A program made the translations under genes and the position numbers. A DNA stretch of 64,000 nucleotides from Moritella sp. 5 (lineage in GTDB: Bacteria > Pseudomonadota > Gammaproteobacteria > Enterobacterales > Moritellaceae). Below, piece after piece: positions 26,877 through 36,200 of the stretch. A model generated the notes under the pieces. It did no database searches. It saw nothing but the letters and a program-made list of their open reading frames with translations, and had not been told where the DNA came from. The number at the start of each line of letters is the position of its first letter. Position 1 is the stretch's first letter. Where the stretch lies: positions 3,224,001 through 3,288,000 of the forward strand of contig NZ_CP056122.1 of assembly GCF_018219455.1 (NCBI RefSeq), given 5' to 3'.

Positions 26877-29032
26877 GAAATCGTAGCTCCATTACGGTCT
26901 AATTCCCGCTCTTGGATTTTAGCTTCAATTAAGAAGTCAGCAGCTTGTACTAAACGGTTATGGATAGCACTTGCTGAACTATCAAAATCATTAAAGAAAG
27001 TTTCAAAACTACTATTTGCACGTTCAAAATAATTAGCCATCGCTTTTGGCATATCTTCAGTCACTTCTTTAAAAGCGATACTGGCTTGTGTGTACTCTTT
27101 TTTCAGATGACCAACTTGCTTACCAATTGTTGCAGCTGCATCTTGTAGCTCCGACATTTTCGCAGCTTCGTGTAAACCGACTGCTTTGGCCATTTTTTCG
27201 ATGGTTTTAGCCGACTTCTGTAAGTTTTCATGCTGAGAGGTTAGGTTATCAAGTAAGTTATGACGGGTCTTATATTCACTCTCGAACGTATCTTTAAATT
27301 GATCAACAACACTCGATAGCTTATCAGCCTGTTTTCCAAGTGTTTGTTCAAGTGACGTATTTTGCTGTTCGAAAAACTCATTTAGATTTGTCTGATACTG
27401 CTTTCTGAATGCTTCAAGTTCAACCTGAACAGCATTCGACATGCTATGGATCTTACTGTCAATATCACCTAAGCCAGCAACTAAGTTCTCTCTTGCATCA
27501 TCCATCAACTTACTAGCTGCATTACCTGCATCTGTTAGTACCGATGTTTGCTGAGAGAATGCTTCATTAGATTTAGTTAAAATTGTATTCATACGCGATT
27601 CGATATTATCAAACAACTTATGTTCCATTACCTGACGGTCATCTAATGCTTTTGTCAATGATGTTTCCATATCTTTAAATGCACCAGATGCATTTTTCGT
27701 ACTCTCATCAAATGCTTGACGTTGTAATGCCATGCCTTCAACACTGTGGTCTAACGCATCTTTAACACCTGCAGTAATGTCAGTCATCGCACCTTGAGTA
27801 TCTTGCTTAAAGGTATTTAGGATTGTAGTTAGTGACAATGCAAATTCTTGTAGTTTCTGCATTGTTTCTTTTTGGAAAACGTTAATCGTAGAGATAGATT
27901 CAGATAAGTTCACCAATACAGATTCAACATTCTTATTTAATTGGTCAGTTACTGTATTACTTGCAGACACTGCATCTGCCGTTTTTTTCAATTCAACAGT
28001 TACAGGAGCAATTAAATCATCACGCATTTTATTAATAAGTAGTTCAGCTAACTCTTGCTGGCTTTGCTCTTTAATATCTTTCAGCTGCTTAAGCTCATCT
28101 TTAATACTACTCAATACAGGGGTAACCTCTTCTGTCATTACCGTCTTAATTGATTGAGATACACTATTCGCTAACTTATCACCGTCTAACGATTCTGAAA
28201 CTGCTGTAAATTGCTGAGCTAAATTATCAAAACCATCTTGTATATTATTATTACCTTCAGACATAGCGTCTGTCGCATCACCCAGTTTATCTACTATCGG
28301 TGAAAATTTAGCATCTAATGCGGAAGATATAGCCACCGAAATTTCTTTCCCTAACTTACTAGCTAAATCATCAGCATCTAAGCTATTACCTTCAGCGGTT
28401 GTCGATAGGTTTCTCAGATATGTAATAGGGCTAACTTCTAATACCACAGAAGACAATGTCAGTGAAAGTTCATCTTTCGCTCTCAGGATTCTACCCGCAC
28501 TGATATTCAATAGAATCATAAATACCGCGGAACAAAACAAACCAGCTAATGAAGTATAAAAGGCGGTTTTCATACCATCTAGTAGTGATGCCGCTGAAAC
28601 AAGTAATGATGCGGAGTCAAATGAGCTCGAATCAAACTGCGATAGACCGAACGTAATACCCAGAAAAGTACCAGTAATACCGATACTTGTAAGTAAGGCA
28701 GGAATAGACTTATATTTACCATCTACATAGTCAGGTATAAGGGATGCAACAGGCCCTTTTGCCAACACTCTATACCCTTCTTTTACAGGTGTGATCTTAT
28801 CTTGGTCATGCTCACAGATAATGTTCTCAATTAACCAGTTCTTATCTGTAATTGATAAACCTCGGCTATCCAATGACTCACGTTCATTAAGCGTATTAAT
28901 GAATTCTTTCAATGCTGCAAAGTCAGATGTGATTTTCGTTGTACTCTTTAATTCTTTAAGTAGGCAACTAAAAAATAAAATAATAACGACAGCGATGATA
29001 AAAAAGGTCACAGCGGATTCTATATTAAACAT
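26873..29032 (-). CDS. zorA: ZorA-like MotA stator subunit with long tail (second Zorya module)
   Basis: About 719 residues from ATG 29032, which overlaps the stop of the upstream gene; ATG 29044 or TTG 29065 are alternatives. Three clear membrane helices are visible: FNIESAVTFFIIAVVI, LLTSIGITGTFLGITFGL and LLDGMKTAFYTSLAGLFC, matching the MotA/TolQ/ExbB channel helices. After about residue 200 comes a long, heptad-rich cytoplasmic tail of about 480 residues, the feature that defines ZorA and forms the intracellular rod in Zorya. The tail is longer than in the first ZorA of this operon (about 625 residues in total). Confidence 0.85.
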   Translation of the reverse strand: MFNIESAVTFFIIAVVIILFFSCLLKELKSTTKITSDFAALKEFINTLNERESLDSRGLSITDKNWLIENIICEHDQDKITPVKEGYRVLAKGPVASLIPDYVDGKYKSIPALLTSIGITGTFLGITFGLSQFDSSSFDSASLLVSAASLLDGMKTAFYTSLAGLFCSAVFMILLNISAGRILRAKDELSLTLSSVVLEVSPITYLRNLSTTAEGNSLDADDLASKLGKEISVAISSALDAKFSPIVDKLGDATDAMSEGNNNIQDGFDNLAQQFTAVSESLDGDKLANSVSQSIKTVMTEEVTPVLSSIKDELKQLKDIKEQSQQELAELLINKMRDDLIAPVTVELKKTADAVSASNTVTDQLNKNVESVLVNLSESISTINVFQKETMQKLQEFALSLTTILNTFKQDTQGAMTDITAGVKDALDHSVEGMALQRQAFDESTKNASGAFKDMETSLTKALDDRQVMEHKLFDNIESRMNTILTKSNEAFSQQTSVLTDAGNAASKLMDDARENLVAGLGDIDSKIHSMSNAVQVELEAFRKQYQTNLNEFFEQQNTSLEQTLGKQADKLSSVVDQFKDTFESEYKTRHNLLDNLTSQHENLQKSAKTIEKMAKAVGLHEAAKMSELQDAAATIGKQVGHLKKEYTQASIAFKEVTEDMPKAMANYFERANSSFETFFNDFDSSASAIHNRLVQAADFLIEAKIQERELDRNGATIS

Positions 29033-29375
29033 GTATATTCTCATTATTTTTAAGTAGGGCTTCAATTTCGAGTTCGTAAAATAGTTCTTTCGCGATTCTT
29101 TCAGGTAAATGCTCGGCGTCAGTTCGAGTTACACCATCAATAACGATCGACCTCTTAAGCCTTACGCTATAAAGAATTTCATCTGCGGTACTATTATCGG
29201 TATCAACCTTCAAATAACTCATTTCAGGATAATCACGTAACAAGCTCGCTTGCCAGGATGATTTTTGATCGCGTAATGCTTTAGTTATTGCATTACTGCT
29301 GCCAAATTCCTCTCGAGATAACTTCCACGCATGATTTATCGTAATGATACGATTGAGTACTTCATCTACGTTCAT
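29025..29375 (-). CDS. Small protein between zorE and the second zorA, unknown
   Basis: 116 residues, soluble, charged, with no cysteine and no membrane helix. It starts MNVDEVLNRIITINHAWKLS; the first helix and the C-terminal ERIAKELFYELEIEALLKNN look helical with a beta-rich middle. I do not recognise a family. The start overlaps the zorE stop by 4 bases (ATGA) and its end overlaps the second zorA start. It is therefore tied into the operon at the junction of the two Zorya modules and may be an adaptor for one of them. Confidence 0.75.
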   Translation of the reverse strand: MNVDEVLNRIITINHAWKLSREEFGSSNAITKALRDQKSSWQASLLRDYPEMSYLKVDTDNSTADEILYSVRLKRSIVIDGVTRTDAEHLPERIAKELFYELEIEALLKNNENIHV

Positions 29376-30508
29376 TTATTACGCCCTAAGTAATGCACTA
29401 AGCTGCGAATATCATCCAAACCTTCTTGAGATGAGCGAATATCCCAACCACATTCAGTGGCCTGGAATTTATCTTCTTCAGCAATAACAAAACCAATGTT
29501 TGCCTTTGGCCAAGCGATCTCGAGCTCTGCAACAGGAATCCCCTCGTTAACAAGCATATAACCGACTTCAGGTAAGGGACCATGGTTCTGCTTACAGGCA
29601 TATAAAAATCCATGCATGGCAGGGTCTGCTAGTTGGAAGATATCGTCCCAAGAAACAGCATTATCTTTATTTTGCTCATGACGTAAACGGGTAATTAGTT
29701 TTCGGTCACCATGGCTAACATTCATATGCCCATGTTTCGCTTGTTTACTATGACAATCAATACAGAGGGCCTTTAAATTCGTTAATCGGTTCTCTGACTT
29801 AACGCCGTTAATATGGTGGGTATGAAGCAGGTGTTTGTGATTTCTTAAATGTACATCACACGATTCACAGTTATACTCTTTCGAGTATTTATACTTAGCT
29901 GAAACCGTTGTCCAGTCATCCGTATAAGCATTATCACGCTCTCCTGATTTGGTAGTCGGCATATGTGGGAAGTAAGAACTATACGTTGAAAAAAATGATT
30001 CCATAGAAAACTCACTGAAAACCTTATTTTTTTCAGTAAAGTTGGTGTAATTTCGATAGTTCAATTTTGTAAGGCAATTTTTGCAAACGCTTAACTTGGC
30101 AAGCCCTTCAACTGAAGCTGAATTATGATAGTTATAGCCAGAGACTTTAAATTCACCCGTTATATTATTTGTTACGACATAACGATCGTAACGTCCTTGG
30201 CGGCGCATCCCTTGTAACGTACTACAGTCCGAAATATGATACTTATTACCACTTGAACTACCGCTAATAACACCACCGACACCGGCACCATGATCTTCGA
30301 TATACACTAATACCTGACGCCCTTTATAACTCAATAAACCTGAGCTAATAATGACATCTTTAAGTTCAACAGAGATACCCAGCTCTAATCCAACATCAAT
30401 AGGGTCTATACCTGTGAGCTCTAGGTCTAATTTAAAATCAGTCCTTTTACTCGCACCCATCGTCTTAACGGCATTTTCTAACCCACTAAAATTTACAGAT
30501 AGTTTCAT
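29372..30508 (-). CDS. zorE: ZorE, HNH endonuclease effector of Zorya type II
   Basis: 378 residues. The HNH nuclease domain is at about 211-255: CESCDVHLRNHKHLLHTHHI, then NRLTNLKALCIDCHSKQAKHGH, with paired CxxC zinc ligands and the HH of the active site. The N-terminal half (about 1-200) has no named domain but contains a further CKNC motif. Type II Zorya is defined as ZorA-ZorB-ZorE, with ZorE as the DNA-nicking or cutting effector that acts once the motor complex detects phage entry. It follows zorB by 2 bases and overlaps the next gene by 4 bases. Confidence 0.88.
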   Translation of the reverse strand: MKLSVNFSGLENAVKTMGASKRTDFKLDLELTGIDPIDVGLELGISVELKDVIISSGLLSYKGRQVLVYIEDHGAGVGGVISGSSSGNKYHISDCSTLQGMRRQGRYDRYVVTNNITGEFKVSGYNYHNSASVEGLAKLSVCKNCLTKLNYRNYTNFTEKNKVFSEFSMESFFSTYSSYFPHMPTTKSGERDNAYTDDWTTVSAKYKYSKEYNCESCDVHLRNHKHLLHTHHINGVKSENRLTNLKALCIDCHSKQAKHGHMNVSHGDRKLITRLRHEQNKDNAVSWDDIFQLADPAMHGFLYACKQNHGPLPEVGYMLVNEGIPVAELEIAWPKANIGFVIAEEDKFQATECGWDIRSSQEGLDDIRSLVHYLGRNK

Positions 30509-30510
30509 GA

Positions 30511-31224
30511 TTAACTACCTAAAATCTTGCGAATTTGAGTTTCAGCATTGCTGATAACACGGAAGCTTACACGTTGAGATTTCTGGCTATTTTCAGTACC
30601 ATCCTTATTCAGGATAAGCTTTGAAGATGAAAAGCCTACTGCAGCAATATAGCGCCTCATCCAATCACGATAAGGTAAGGTTGAATCTATGGAGTTACTA
30701 TAAGCTAGCACTGCTCTTGTTCGTCCTTGTGACAATTTCATATTGTTAAAATACGCTTCATTCTCGCTTGAATCATGATTCCAACGGCTTGATGTATGTC
30801 CTTCAATACGCACTTCATCAATATTATCTTTAAACTTATCCAGCGTCGCTAAATAACGTGGTAAGAAATCATTCAAAATAGTCTTAAACGCGGGCTTAAT
30901 ATCGCTTCGACCTAAAGAAAATAACACTTCTGGTGAATTGAAGTTAAAGCTAAGTGTATTCTGGTCAATTTCAGCCCCCCATTCATCCATATCTGCTTTA
31001 AACTCATCAAGTAGCGCATTGTATATCGCTTGTTGATTTTCCTGATAAGTCACCGCAACTTCTTTAATTTTATCACGTTCGATCATGGCATCACGCATCA
31101 GTGAAATAGAGATGAACATGAATACCATCATTAATCCGGCCATTAAATCAGATACAGATATCCAATGGTCCTCATCATGAACTACAGATTTCGAACGTTT
31201 TCCAAAAACCTTACTCATAGGCAT
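30511..31224 (-). CDS. zorB: ZorB, MotB/OmpA stator subunit of Zorya type II
   Basis: 237 residues. The N-terminal helix carries the proton-binding Asp26 (HWISVSDLMAGLMMVFMFIS), followed by a periplasmic linker and an OmpA-type peptidoglycan-binding domain (IDEVRIEGHTSSRWNHDSSE, NNMKLSQGRTRAVLAY). It anchors the ZorAB motor to the cell wall. The gene lies 2 bases after zorA and 2 bases before zorE. Two starts two codons apart are possible (MPM). It differs from the second ZorB mainly in a longer linker and a longer loop after the EGHTS motif. Confidence 0.92.
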   Translation of the reverse strand: MPMSKVFGKRSKSVVHDEDHWISVSDLMAGLMMVFMFISISLMRDAMIERDKIKEVAVTYQENQQAIYNALLDEFKADMDEWGAEIDQNTLSFNFNSPEVLFSLGRSDIKPAFKTILNDFLPRYLATLDKFKDNIDEVRIEGHTSSRWNHDSSENEAYFNNMKLSQGRTRAVLAYSNSIDSTLPYRDWMRRYIAAVGFSSSKLILNKDGTENSQKSQRVSFRVISNAETQIRKILGS

Positions 31225-31226
31225 AA

Positions 31227-33104
31227 TTAAGCAGCCCTATTCGCACGAGTGATCTTATGCATTTCATTGGTTAATTCACGATAATCCTGTGTAAATTGAC
31301 CGGCGATTGTCGCTAACGCATTACCCATTTCTTGCATCACTTTATTCACTTCTTTCTGCATTGCTTCATCAAGCACACCAACTTGCTTCTCTACAGCCTT
31401 ACCTGTTTGTCCAACTGTTGCACCAATTTGGTCTTCTAGTGATTCAAATGTTTGGCTTACTTTACGCGTCTGCTCTTGGAATACTTCTTCTAAGCATGAA
31501 CCAAGACGATCTTGCAGTTTATTAATTGATGCTATAACGTCACTCTGTACCTGCTTAGTATTGGTATTTAACTCATTATTGATTGACTCAAAACTACCAT
31601 TTATATGAGTAACTTCCTTCTTAATATTTTCAACAAGAGAACGCATTTCAGCATTCATCTCTTGCGTTGCATCTTTTAAGAAACTTTGCATGCTATCTGT
31701 TTCTTTAACTAGATGGCTACTTGCGGTTTGGATACTACCGGAGCTAATAACCAAGTTATTAGATAAGTCTTGAGAATGCTCAGTGATTTGTCTTGCTTGG
31801 GTCGTTAGCTCGCTCGACAGAACTTTTGCACCTTGATTAAGTTCTCCAGAAATAGACTCGGCACCTGACATCAAGCCTGTTTTAACATGTTCGATACCTT
31901 CTTTGGATACTTGAACGAAGTTTTCTTGTAGTTCTTTTTGAGCCGCTGAATGCGTACGCATAAACTCGTCAGACTGAGATAACATGTCACTGTAATGCTT
32001 TGAAGCGAGTTCAACAGAACCCGATATATCATTCATTGTCGCGTCTAAATGCGCTTTCATTTCAGGTACTGCTTCAACAGCTTTATCACGCATTTCAACA
32101 AACACATTCAAGTGGCTTTCAAGTTCTTTAAGTTGTGAGCCATTGGCTTCCATGATCGTTTTTAAATCGCTCATGGACGTTGGGATCGATTGAGCCTGCT
32201 CGCTGATTGAGGCAACTGAACTTTCTGTTTGAGTAATTGACGTTACGCCTAACTTATATTGCTCAGTCATTTCAGATAACTGTGTTTTGTAGTTATCTTG
32301 CCAAACAACAAGCTTTTTCACCGATTCATCAAGGCGTTTGAAGTTATCGCCAAACTGTTCAGTTAGCTTGTCATTAAACTCAACAATCACTTGCTTTAAG
32401 GCTTCAATAACCTGCTCGGTTGCTGATTTAGATAATACATCTGCAAAATCTTGTAATTGAATCCATAAGCGATCTTTAAACTGTTCAAACTTAATAGCTT
32501 GATCTTCTTGTTGAGCATGGATTTTACCCATGATGTCATTAATTGAAGATAGAGATTGGTTAGACTGCTTCGCGTTATCATTTGTATCAGAGCGAAGTAA
32601 TGTCAATTGACTAACAATTGTTTTGTCCCCTTCACCAACAATTGATTGCTTTAAATCAACCATTGCTTCAGTTTGTTCTTGTGAGTATTTATGTTGCGCG
32701 ACAATCGCGGCATGAATCTCTTCAGGGCCAATTTCATTCAGTTCTGTGTTATCTTCTTTTTCACTTCTAAAAGTAATTGTCGTTATTGATTTAACAATAA
32801 TAGAAGATGCCATGCCCACAAGACTTGTCATAAACGCAGTCTTTAATCCGGCAAGTAATACTTCAATACTACCGTCGATATCTTTAGGATTAAAATCAAG
32901 TAATCCGATAACAATACCGCTAAATGTACCGAGAATACCGAGTGATGTGAGAAGGTTTGGCGCAAACGCCACATAAGAATCACTTTTTCGAGTAAAGTGA
33001 CAAATTAAGGCGGCACTTAGTGCGATTAACATTAATAAGAAGAAAAAATTAGTAAGTGTATTTGCTGATACGTTACTGAGTGCTGACGATAACAAGCTGT
33101 TCAT
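31227..33104 (-). CDS. zorA: ZorA, MotA-like motor subunit of Zorya type II
   Basis: About 625 residues from ATG 33104 (the longer frame needs a TTG at 33143). Membrane helices are at about 18-37, 47-66 (LLTSLGILGTFSGIVIGLL) and about 80-105 (LAGLKTAFMTSLVGMASS), matching MotA. The rest is a long cytoplasmic heptad-rich tail. In Zorya the ZorA5-ZorB2 complex is a proton-driven rotary motor, and the tail transmits the signal of phage attack to the effector. First gene of a run of seven tightly packed genes, 190 bases after the DruE stop. Confidence 0.92.
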   Translation of the reverse strand: MNSLLSSALSNVSANTLTNFFFLLMLIALSAALICHFTRKSDSYVAFAPNLLTSLGILGTFSGIVIGLLDFNPKDIDGSIEVLLAGLKTAFMTSLVGMASSIIVKSITTITFRSEKEDNTELNEIGPEEIHAAIVAQHKYSQEQTEAMVDLKQSIVGEGDKTIVSQLTLLRSDTNDNAKQSNQSLSSINDIMGKIHAQQEDQAIKFEQFKDRLWIQLQDFADVLSKSATEQVIEALKQVIVEFNDKLTEQFGDNFKRLDESVKKLVVWQDNYKTQLSEMTEQYKLGVTSITQTESSVASISEQAQSIPTSMSDLKTIMEANGSQLKELESHLNVFVEMRDKAVEAVPEMKAHLDATMNDISGSVELASKHYSDMLSQSDEFMRTHSAAQKELQENFVQVSKEGIEHVKTGLMSGAESISGELNQGAKVLSSELTTQARQITEHSQDLSNNLVISSGSIQTASSHLVKETDSMQSFLKDATQEMNAEMRSLVENIKKEVTHINGSFESINNELNTNTKQVQSDVIASINKLQDRLGSCLEEVFQEQTRKVSQTFESLEDQIGATVGQTGKAVEKQVGVLDEAMQKEVNKVMQEMGNALATIAGQFTQDYRELTNEMHKITRANRAA

Positions 33105-33240
33105 GAGGCCACATCTATAGGATAAAGTTCGAGGATAATACAATCAGGTTATAAAAAAAACAATATAAATCATTATAATACATAACTTTTTTTGATATTT
33201 ATTAAGTCTCTGCCGATGGGCCGTCATGTCACTAACAACC

Positions 33241-33263
33241 CATCAATACACATCAATACACAT
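33241..33263. repeat. Short direct repeat between druE and zorA
   Basis: catcaataca is repeated twice in tandem and followed by a third partial copy (cat). It sits just past the DruE stop, in the only sizeable gap of the Druantia-Zorya gene run. Its role is unknown; it could mark a junction between the two systems. Confidence 0.5.
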
Positions 33264-33292
33264 TTTTATTTATGTATATCCCGATTACATTT

Positions 33293-36200
33293 TCACTCTA
33301 ATTTATAGCTAATATCTGTTGACCAGTTTTCGCTATTTTTCACCATTAAATCAGATTCAAACTCTTTTAGAGATGACAACTGCTCAAAAATATCGGCATT
33401 AAATTGATACTTAACCGTTGACGACGGTGAATTTAAGCGCCAGTAACCGACACCTTGATCGAATCTAAACGTCACTGCTTTACCTGACTCAAATTGCAAC
33501 GTCAGCTTTCTTCTATGCGCAATATCACTACGTTTTTGATGCATAGTTAGATTTGGCTTAACATTGGCCTTATACTCAAACCAATATTCGTAAGCTTCTT
33601 TAAAATCATCATAATTCTGCCAGTCATGATGAAGTAAGTAGCCTTGCTTATCTTTGCTATCAAACAACATTTCAAGTTCAATTTTAGGCGCCGATTTAAC
33701 AATCAAACACATACTAGCAATGAGCTGTGAAATTAACAGCAATGCAGCAGGACTTTGCAAATAACGGTCTGTGTAATGTATTGTTGCTAGCTTATCTGCT
33801 TTTAATAACGTTAATAATTGCTCATCATCTTTAAGTAACTTTGTCCAAAACGCTAAGCCAAAACTATTTAACTTGCCATTTAACTCACCAATAATCTCAA
33901 CGTCAAGAGCCCCAACGTTAACCTCTGAACTCCAATTCGAAGTCCCGAGTAAAGTTAACTCCGCCAAAGAATAAGAATCACTAGAAACAACAGTACCTAA
34001 AGATCGATGCCAATCAATGCCTGGACAGTTAACATTATTCGCTTTATTAGCTAATGTAATAACACCAGACGGTTTGATTAGCTGAACAAGAAACTCATTC
34101 TTAGCCGCCTTATCGGTATAAAAATTAGCGCCTAGGTCTTTTAGTATTTTAAACTCTTCAGCATGCTCAATACTCAATTCAGCATTAGGCAGAACAAGGT
34201 TCACCACTTTTTCATTTTGAGTTAAGTAACGCACAATTGTTTTCTTAAATTGTGGTGAGCTTAGATCCCACTCAGGTACATCAGCACTTAACCATAACGT
34301 CAACGCATCAACACCGTGATCTAAATGATACTGGATGTTTTCTGCGATCGACCCAGAATAGTACTTCCCGTTATCTAAAAGTTTAATGGCGTCTGATGAA
34401 GCATTAAAATCTAAAAAATTAACACCAAGCCACTCGAGTGCGACAAGTCGGTTCAACTTATCAACATCGTGGCGAGAGTTAGAATCAAGTAAGCAGTCTC
34501 CACAGCTAGAACCACATTTAGAACAATGTAAATTATTAACCATTGCTTCAATAAGCTGTTGAATATATTGAGGCGCTGAACTTGCAAAACCTGCGCCACC
34601 ACCAATAATATCAAATAGCTGAATAACCATAGCGGTCTGACCGTCAGCGACGATAGCAGGTCGACACGCGTAGCCCAACTCAGATGTTGAAATACCTAAT
34701 ATCTTGGCCAGTGCAGCTCTTAATGAAACCGCTAACGTCATTGCAATACTGCGCCCATTATCGGAGTTTTCAGCAATATATTCATTCGCCTTCGGGTGTT
34801 TTAATACCAGTTCGAATACATCTGTTTTTGAATGGCAACCTAAATGGACATCTCTCATTAGATTTGCAGAACCTTCACAATTCGCAGTAGAACTTTCATT
34901 CTTGTCTTTCTTACCCGCTTTTAACGGTTTATGTTCAACGAATGGGGAGAAATGCTTTGGATAGTCACCATTGTAATCTAATGATTCAGCTTTACCGCAA
35001 GTCATACACAACGCATAACCTTTACCAAATTCACCCGAGGTATGATGGAATATAGTGCCGTTAGCACCTGACACCATATAACCCATATCAAGATTAGGTA
35101 AATTAAGTTTGTCTCCTGATACAGATACCCATGCTGGCTCAACAGGCAAATATTTCTGTGCTGTAATATCATTTGATGGCGATTCATGAAAATTAGTCAC
35201 AAAGCCCGTAGGTTGCAGTACACGTCGTTGGTTTTTAGGTGATATTTGTTGTCCACATTCCAAATTGTCACAATGAACCTGATCTTGAGCTATAGATACG
35301 CTGTCCATGAACCCAGTTTGCCCACAATGATCACAACGCCAGGCTAAGTCAAATTTCTGCGCTTCTTTTGCATCATTATTAGCAATATTAAGCCAATTTA
35401 GGGCGATACCGCCAGAACGGAAAACACGCCCATCTAATACAATTTCAGCGCCTGGCGCATATTCTCGAATAGCAACGGCAAGATTTCGACTTGGTAAACC
35501 TCGAACTCTTGAAACGTTATCTTCTCTGTCTTTTGTATTCTTAGATTTGTTATTTTTTTCACGAATGTAATCTTCAATATTATTATTATCAAAGTTAACA
35601 ACATCTGTCGGAAAGCCATATCCGGGTAAGAAGGACTTTGAAGCTAGTTCACGTAATAAGTACTCTTTAGTTAAACGTGATAGTTCAAGTTTAAGACGGT
35701 ATTCATACGGGCTTTCTTTTAATGCTTTGGTTTTTTCTACATTCAAATAGTTAAATTCAGCCAACCATATTTTTTCTAATGTTGAAATCACTTTAACTGC
35801 AGATGACCTCAAGTGTTCAGGCGTTTCATGTGCCAAAGCTGTACCGCGTACAAGCGCTTTAAGATCTCGGTTCCAGTTATTGGCATCTGCCAGTATCCAG
35901 GCTTTAAATTTTTCACATATAGACTGTTCATCTGATACATAAAACCATTCAAGATTTAACGTCGTTTTTTCAGTGCTTGTTGTTCCGACTTCTTCTCGTA
36001 AAAAAATAGAAAGGAGCATTGAGTTTACATGTCGCTGCACCAATCGAATTGAATTAAACGCGACATAAGGTGCGGGAATTACCGTTTCAAAAGCCCATTT
36101 TGGATTAGTAAATACCTGCTGATCATGTGGGTTATTTTTACATAAGGTATATGCGATTGCCCTTGATTCTTTACTACGCCCTGCCCGACCTGCACGCTGT

